NCBI RefSeq assembly: GCF_003265705.1 | Contig: NW_020312817.1 | Coordinates: forward strand, 51,125,504 to 51,189,503 | DNA from: Callorhinus ursinus | Taxonomy: Eukaryota > Chordata > Mammalia > Carnivora > Otariidae | DNA length: 64,000 nucleotides | Direction: 5' to 3' | Shown: one piece after another, positions 57,946 to 64,000 of the stretch | How the letters are laid out: the number at the start of each line of letters is the position of its first letter | How positions within the stretch are numbered: position 1 is the first letter of the stretch | The notes under the pieces: model-generated | Seen by the model: only the letters and a program-made list of their open reading frames with translations | Databases searched by the model: none | Told to the model about the DNA's origin: nothing | Translations under genes and position numbers: made by a program

Positions 57946-59527
57946 ATACCCAAACTTTTTGGTCTTCAGACTCTACACTATTAAAAGTTATTGGGGGGAG
58001 CACCCGGGTGGCTCAGTCAGTTAAGCATCAGACTCTTGATTTTGACTCAGGTCATGATCTCAGGGTCATGAGATCGAGCCCTGCATCAGGCTCCACGCCC
58101 GGTGTGGATTCTCCCTCTATCCCTCCCCGCCTCTCACCTTTCTCTAAAAAAAAAAAAGTAAAAGTTACTGGGGAATTCAAAGATCTTTCGTTTATGCTAT
58201 TTATAGCTATCAGTATTTATCATATTTGAAATTGAGACTGAGTAATTTTGAAAATATTTATTTTCAAATAACAATAACATACTCATTATCTGTTAGCCTG
58301 AATAATATACTTTTTAAGAAAACTAGCTACATTTTCCAAAACAAAAGAAATTTAATGAGAAGAATGGTATTCTTTTATAGTTTATACAACTTTAATGTCT
58401 GGCTTAATAGAAGAATGTCAGATATTTCAAATCTGCTTCTGGATCAGTCTGTTGTGATAAATTGTTTAAAGTATATGAGAAAATCTAGCCTTGCAGATAT
58501 GTTGGATAAAGCAGCCTTTTCAGATTATTGTTAGTATTCTTAGATATTATGGCAATACTTGACACAGGATAGTTTTGTAAAGGTTGGTTGTAAAATAGAA
58601 TCTGAAACCTTATCAATGAATTTTTCATATTCTGTTACCTTAAAGTTCATTGATCTCTTTTGTTCTTTGAATAGATCTTTTACCTATATGTGATTTTGTA
58701 GCATCATGCATATATCGTTTCACTCAGTTATGCAGATCTTCCCAATGTTGGCACATTTTTAGTATCAAAAAGCACATCCCGCACTTATTACCACCAGTCT
58801 CAGTTAAAAAGTCTTTTAAATATTGGGAAGCTATATCATGGCGGCAGATACTAGTTTTCCAAAATTTGAAATTTTGTTTCTAAGCTTGAATTGTGTCATT
58901 GACAACTAATACTGTCAGTTGTTTTCTTTAAAGTGGCAGGCTCATTTCAATTATTTCGAAGAAAATGCCTACCGAAAACCCAAGCCTGAATAACCATAAT
59001 TTGTCTGTCAGCTATTCTTTCAAGTGAAAAGGGCGTTCGATGAAGACAGGGCTAGTTCAGCTTGCAACCCAAACAATTACACAAATATGTTTCCTTGAGA
59101 CAGTTAACATACTTTGCTATGCAACATAAATGTTTTATGCATACTTCCCAATTTGTCCCACAGAATATCAGAAAGACATACTGAAGAGTTGAGATTTAAT
59201 AAAATTAATAATTTGTACTGCTTCATCAAAGACGTTCTTAAATGAAACTGGCATATGTTTTATTGTGACTGCCTGGCATTGAAGAATACAAGGATTGCTT
59301 AGTACAGTTTGGTATCATAAGCTTAATTCATGCTAAGGACCAGTAGTTTTGCCAGTCATTGCCTTTGCATATGTCAACACAAGTGAAATATCATCAGTGC
59401 CAATGTCAACACAGTGAAAGAGACAATATCTTAGCGTTATTATGAAAATCGTTTTGACTTTGTGGACACCTTGAGAGGGGTTCAAAGGACCCTCAGGCAT
59501 CTGCAGATGACATTTCGAGAACTACCC
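57946..59527. mobile_element. hAT-like DNA transposon remnant, carrying a SINE
   Basis: The left end reads 'cccaaactttttggtcttca'. The right end reads 'tgacatttcgagaactaccc', whose complement is 'gggtagttctcgaaatgtca'. Together they look like degraded hAT terminal inverted repeats of the 'cagtggttctcaaac' type. The interior ('ctggcttaatagaagaatgt', 'ttaccaccagtctcagttaa') recalls an old mammalian element whose family name I cannot fix. No intact frame; open frames here are shadows. Confidence 0.55.
57996..58157 (+). mobile_element. Can-SINE, older subtype
   Basis: 'gagcacccgggtggctcagt' head, then 'cagactcttgattttgactc', 'tcatgagatcgagccctgca' and an A tail. The target duplication 'taaaagttattgggg' / 'taaaagttactgggg' lies at 57982 and 58159. 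Confidence 0.93.
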
Positions 59528-59534
59528 TTGTGGT

Positions 59535-59660
59535 TATGAGTCCTTTATAGGATGTATGTATCACGGACATTTTCTCCTAGTTTTTGGCTTGCCTTTTCAC
59601 TCTCTTACTGGTGTCTTTTGATGATACGTATTACCCTTTGAGAACTATAAATATGTTTTC
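59535..59660 (-). mobile_element. Possible L1 fragment, antisense
   Basis: 'cacggacattttctcctagt', 'tttggcttgccttttcactc' and 'ctggtgtcttttgatga' resemble the complement of an L1 ORF2 segment. It is short and diverged. Confidence 0.5.
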
Positions 59661-59664
59661 TACT

Positions 59665-60535
59665 GTAATTTTCAAAATTAAACTTTTTTTCCTCCCTAAG
59701 AAATTAAAATATTGGTCATGGCAAATTGAGCACATTACCATTTTCCTATTCTACTTCTCTGTACCATACCTGTGGTTTCCTGTCCTTCTGTTTTCTTCCA
59801 AAGCAGAATGGAGTTGTCCGTTCTATAGTGTTGGTATATGTAATCTCTGCTCCTTACGAGTCTGCATTTTTTAATTATATAGCTTCAATATACTTTTGTT
59901 GATGATTCAAACATTGCAGGTAACTTGAAGCATTCATGTTTATTGGTAGGTTGGAGAGGAAAAGGGAAAGATTACAAAAGTAAATATTTGTGTGATGTTA
60001 GATTCCTCTAGATCACAGATATTTTTTCAGTAACAGTTACAAGCCTGGAAGAGTTTTTTATTTCAGGAAGTGAATTATTCAAGATAATATTATCCTAAAA
60101 CCATAAACCTTTATATGTAGTAAATAACAACATAGCCTACCATGTAGTCAGCATTTAGTAAATATCAGTTATTATATTTATAACAGATAATGTTAAATCT
60201 TATATGAGAGATATTGTTATTATTAGAACTTAAAAATCCTTCTACAATATATACAAGAGACATTAGTTATTTTGTTATTAAAGGAATAGTGTTGATTTGC
60301 TACCTCATAGGTGGTAAAGGAAATACGGAATGTCAGTTCCCGAGGGGACATTTAATTGTGCTCTTTCTTTAGGGTTTCCCTTTCCTTTAACAGTGGCCCA
60401 TGAGGATCCTTCCAGTGTTTTTTGTTTATCTCTTTACCTTACTGGTGGAACCTGGCTCCCAGGTGTAGGGCAGGGTCTGAGTCTAATGAGCATCAGTTTT
60501 ATAGCATGTTGAGTTTCAGTAGTAATGCTCAACAC
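59665..60535. other. Intron, unassigned
   Basis: AT-rich with no SINE or clear LINE. Open frames at 59584-59874 and 60330-60512 are not recognised. Confidence 0.4.
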
Positions 60536-60538
60536 TCC

Positions 60539-60820
60539 AGTCCTAGTTCAGCCCTGATGTTAGTTCATGGCCCCAGTCTACTGCAAATAATATGGCTGTG
60601 ATTAGACTAGTCCTAGTTCAGCCCTGATGTTAGTTCATGGCCCCAGTCTACTGCAGATAATATGGCTGTGATTAGACTAGTCCTAGTTCAGCCCTGATGT
60701 TAGTTCATGGCCCCAGTCTACTGCAGATAATATGGCTGTGATTAGACTTAGTCCTAGTTCAGCCCTGATGTTAGTTCATGGTCCCAGTCTACTGCAGATA
60801 ATATGGCTATGATTAGACCT
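60539..60820 (+). repeat. Four-copy ~70-bp minisatellite
   Basis: The unit starts 'agtcctagttcagccctgat' and ends 'ggctgtgattagact'. Copies begin at about 60539, 60609, 60679 and 60750, giving periods of 70, 70 and 71 bp. Copies two and three look identical. The first has 'caaataa' where the others have 'cagataa', and the fourth has 'ggtccc' for 'ggcccc' and 'ggctatg' for 'ggctgtg'. Confidence 0.97.
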
Positions 60821-60824
60821 AATC

Positions 60825-62155
60825 ACACCTATTTTATGCTATTGAGGCAAGTTTGCTAGAACTGGCACAATTGTATTACTGATGCTAACTGCAGAAAGTC
60901 ATGAGGAATGTCCAGTGACCTTTTGTCTGATTCGATGAATTCCTCTAATTATGTTATATAGCATTTCATCTGCTTTTCATGAAAAGCCACTACCCAAGAC
61001 TACCAAACTGTAATGTCTTTATGGATAACTTGTCTATGATTCACCTTGATACTGTTTTGCCATGAGTTAACTAGTAACCTCTCCCACTGTTTAATTCCTC
61101 TACTTTTTTTTAATCATGTGGAAATCATGTGATTAACTTTTAATGGCTCTATACACTTCACAGTATATGACCTTTGCCTTTAAGGGCCCTCTGGTAAACC
61201 TGCCAGGCTGTCTCTGATGTCTCTTTGGAAACTGAGCAGATATTTGGCGTAAGTGCTTCTAGTCCAAAAACCTGGGAGGCACCCTGAGAAAGTGATCTTG
61301 TCTAAATACCAGAGTTTAGCTTCTTTTCCCTTTTTCCTTCGGATCTCCTTGCAGTCCATTTTACCCTGTCTGCTTTAACAGGGTATGTGAATACTGGGGA
61401 ACCTGGCACAATTTTCTGGAGAGCTCATTTTGTCTATTTATTATTTTTCCAAAGGATAGAGTGAGTTTGTTACTGACTCTTACCATTAATTTGCAACCTT
61501 TTATTTAGAGTAAAATGTGGATACCCAATGGCCCTCCGTTTCTTCTTCTAGAAATGGGAAAGCCAAATGCTGGAAAAAGTGGTTGCATAGAACATGGATT
61601 AGAACTGTTTTGAATGGATCTAACAAGTAGAAGTAGAGAGAGGAAAATTAAATAAAGCATGAACTAGTTAATTCATGGTCAACATTAGAATAGAGAACAG
61701 ATGCTTTTAATGGAATGTTGTAAAGGTGATACATGCATAGCACAAAGTGTTAGACTAGGACTCTGAGTCTTCCAACCCTGAGATTCCCGTGCTTCTTCCT
61801 CTGTGTGCTAGAATCACATATGAGGAGTAACTTGGTGAATAATTTGACATGGTGTGTGTATAATGTTTAGAGGTCATCCAGCAGAGTAACTATAAAAACA
61901 TATTAAAAATTATACTAATAGTGAAGATAATTTTAAATCAAGGCCTGGATTTGGAGTGATTTTGACCTTATATTTCTCGTATTGCTCTTATTTAGTTATT
62001 AAATACTTATGTTTGATCCAACATAGTTGTAGAACTTATGGGAAGAATCTATTCTAAAAGTTTGTTATAACTCTGTCTTCCAATAACTGGGGAAAAAAGA
62101 TAATGCTACAAGATAAATAGGAAAGTGGAATTAGGAACATAAACAGCAAAGGTAA
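60825..62155. other. Intron, unassigned
   Basis: About 1.3 kb without SINE or clear LINE. No exon with splice sites was seen, and the next EXOC6B exon is not here. Confidence 0.4.
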
Positions 62156-62998
62156 AGGATTTATTTTATTTTTTAAAATTTTAATTCCATTACAGTGTTA
62201 TATTAGTTTCAGGTGTACAATATACTGATTCAACAGTTCTATGCCTCACTCAGTGCTCATCATGATAAGTGCACTCTTTAATCCCCATCACCTATTTCAC
62301 CCCACCCCCACCTCCCACCCACCTCTCCTCTGGTAACCATCAGTTTGTTCTCTGTAGTGAAGTCTGGTTTTTGGTTTGTCTCCTTTTTTCTTTGTTTGTT
62401 TATTTCTTAAATTCCACATATGAGTGAAATCATATGGTATTTGTCTTTCTCTGACTTATTTCATTAAGCATTACATTCTCTAGCTCCATCCATGTTGTTG
62501 CAAATGGCAAGATTTTATTCTTTTTTATGGCTGAGTAATATTACATTGTGTATATATACCACATATTCTTTATCCATTCATCTATTGATGGACACTTGGG
62601 CTGCTTCCATAATTTGGCTGTTGTAAATAATGCTTCAATATACATAGGGTGCATATATCTCTTTGAATTAGTCTTTTTGTATTCTTTGGATAAACACCCA
62701 ATAGTGCAATTACGGGATCATATGGTAATTCTGTTTTTAATTTTTTGAGGAACCTCCATTCTCTTTTCCACCAGTTTGCATTCCTACCAACAGTGCATTC
62801 TCTACATCCTTGCCAACACTTGTTGTTTCTTGTGTTTTTGATTCTAGCCGTTCTGACAGGTATGAGGTAATACCTCATTGTGGTTTTGATTTGCATTTTC
62901 CTGATGATGAGTGATGTTAAGCACCGTTTCCTGTGTCTGTTGGCCATCTACATGACGTCTTTGGAGAAATGTCTGTTTGTGTCTTCTGCCCATTTTTT

Positions 62999-63124
62999 TT
63001 TTTACGATTTTATTTATTTATTTGACAGAGAGAGACACAGTGAAAGAGGGAACACAAGCAGAGGGAGTGGGAGAGGGAGAAGCAGGCTTCCTGCAGAGCA
63101 GGGAGCCCGATGCGGGGCTTGATC
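62999..63124 (-). mobile_element. 5'-truncated Can-SINE, antisense
   Basis: The tail, GA-rich body and 'gcccgatgcggggcttgat' are present, but the head half is missing. It is flanked by 'cccatttttt' at 62989-62998 and 63125-63134, so it inserted already truncated. Confidence 0.9.
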
Positions 63125-63627
63125 CCCATTTTTTAATTGGGTTATTTGTTTTTTGGGCGTTGAATTGTACCGGTTCTTTATATATTTTGGAAACTACCCT
63201 TTATCAAATATGTCATTTGCAAATATCTTCCCCCATTCAGTGGTTGCCTTTTAGTTTTGATGTTTGTTTCCTTTGCTGTGCAGAAGCTTTTTATTTTGAT
63301 ATAGTCCCAATAGTTTATTTTTGCTGTTGTTTTCCTTGCGGTAGGAAACATATCTAGGAAAATGTTGCTATGGCCGATGTCAGAGACATTATGTGCTCTC
63401 TTCTAGGATTTTTATGGTTTCAGGTCTCATATTTAGGTTTTTAATCCATTTTGAGTTTATTTTTGTGTATGGTCTGAGGAAGTGTTCCAGTTTCATTCTT
63501 TTGCATGTAGGTGTTCAGTTTTCCCAACATAATTTGTTGAAGAGACTGTCTTTTTCCTATTCTTTCCTGCTATGTCAAAGATTAATTGACCATATAATCA
63601 TAGGTTTATTTCTAGGCTCTCTGTTCT

Positions 63628-63836
63628 TTTTTTTTTATTATTTTTAAAGATTTTATTTATTTATTTGACAGAGAGAAACACAGTGAGAGAGGGAACACAA
63701 GCAGGGGGAGTGGGAGAGGGAGAAGCAGGCTTTCCACCGAGCAGGGAGCCCAATGCAGGGCTCTATCCCAGGACCCTGGAATCATGACCCCAGCCGAAGG
63801 CAGACGCTTAAGGACTGAGCCACCCAGGTGCCCCTG
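63628..63836 (-). mobile_element. Can-SINE, antisense
   Basis: Complete copy ending in gagccacccaggtgcccc. The flanking repeat 'ggctctctgttct' / 'ggctgtctgttct' lies at 63615 and 63837. Confidence 0.95.
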
Positions 63837-64000
63837 GGCTGTCTGTTCTGTTCCATTGATCTGTATGTCTGTTTTTGTGCCATTACCATACTGTTTTGAT
63901 TTCTGCAGCTTTGTGTAGTATATCTTGAAATCAGGGATTGTGATACCTCCAGTTTTGTTCTTTTTTAGGATTGCTTTGGGTACTTGGGGTCTTTTGTGGT

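Larger units (their letters stand above)
1..64000 (+). other. EXOC6B: EXOC6B gene body, internal part only
   Basis: All seven recognised exons belong to one gene read left to right, with joined phases and no competing gene between them. EXOC6B (Sec15B) is a subunit of the octameric exocyst, which tethers secretory vesicles to the plasma membrane. Sec15 proteins link the complex to vesicle Rab GTPases such as Rab11. Introns inside the window are 703, 1693, 857, 8791, 11485 and 15727 nt, and the last runs at least 19.2 kb to the window end. The paralogue EXOC6 was considered. The exon 3 peptide NILDSDNYSPIPV fits EXOC6B as I recall it, where EXOC6 has a different stretch before DNYSPIPV. That recall was not checked against a database. 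Confidence 0.9.
62160..64000 (-). mobile_element. L1, antisense, running off the window, with two SINEs
   Basis: It starts with the complement of the 3' untranslated region ('cagtgctcatcatgataagt', a C-rich block near 62300). It continues with the complement of ORF2 C-terminal sequence; on the minus strand [20 protein letters not shown] and [20 protein letters not shown] are readable. It goes on to the window end ('gttccattgatctgtatgtc', 'ttaggattgctttgggtact'). SINEs at 62999 and 63628 interrupt it. Confidence 0.92.

Noticed and set aside
60539..60820. CRISPR array
   Set aside because: The 70-bp units abut with no variable spacers, and the host is a mammal. It is a minisatellite.
62582..62947. 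121-codon minus-strand frame as a possible gene
   Set aside because: It is the C-terminal part of a dead L1 ORF2. The surrounding sequence is L1 and frames are broken elsewhere.
44790..64000. The next EXOC6B exon (expected to continue after …FTHLP)
   Set aside because: I looked for the expected continuation and did not see it. The intron probably extends past the window.
1..64000. Endogenous retrovirus with coding genes
   Set aside because: Only one LTR-like piece (57610-57945) was seen. No gag, pol or env-like frame was found; reverse transcriptase text belongs to L1.

Overview
This window is ordinary nuclear DNA from a carnivoran mammal, very probably an arctoid (bear, seal or mustelid lineage). 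The main evidence is 27 tRNA-derived Can-SINE copies on both strands. They have the 'gcgcctgggtggctcag' head and a 'ggatcgagccc' body, and most have a CT-rich body and an 'aaataaataaaatctt' tail. The dominant subtype looks like neither the dog nor the cat consensus as I recall them. The DNA is AT-rich, contains one 100-N assembly gap, and has no bacterial or viral gene organisation.

The only protein-coding gene I can support is EXOC6B, the Sec15B subunit of the exocyst vesicle-tethering complex, on the + strand. Seven consecutive internal exons lie at 4721-4792, 5496-5593, 7287-7392, 8250-8359, 17151-17262, 28748-28882 and 44610-44789. All have AG acceptors and GT donors, compatible phases and no internal stops. 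Together they encode 813 nt, or 271 residues, of the Sec15 family region. The first and last exons of the gene are outside the window. No promoter, CpG island, terminal exon or polyadenylation site of the gene was seen. All other sequence is intronic.

The introns are layered with repeats. Regions 1-4720 and 4793-17150 hold SINEs, old L1 pieces, L2 and MIR. Region 17263-28747 holds MIRs, a long antisense L2 split by an L1 3' end, an antisense L1 and a SINE. Region 28883-44609 is the densest. It has an antisense L1 interrupted by the gap, a sense L1, a long L2, and a nest at 36440-42985 in which an old L1 is split by a younger L1 and both are pierced by SINEs. Region 44790-64000 holds another old L1, an internally deleted Tigger transposon, a young antisense L1 with a perfect 15-bp target duplication, an MLT1-type LTR, a hAT-like remnant, and an antisense L1 running off the end.

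Several short, nearly perfect tandem duplications occur between 41.9 and 60.8 kb. The clearest is a four-copy, about 70-bp minisatellite at 60539-60820. I found no previously undescribed biological system. The points most worth checking are the nested L1 structure, the probably mis-sized gap, the tandem duplications and the hAT-like remnant.
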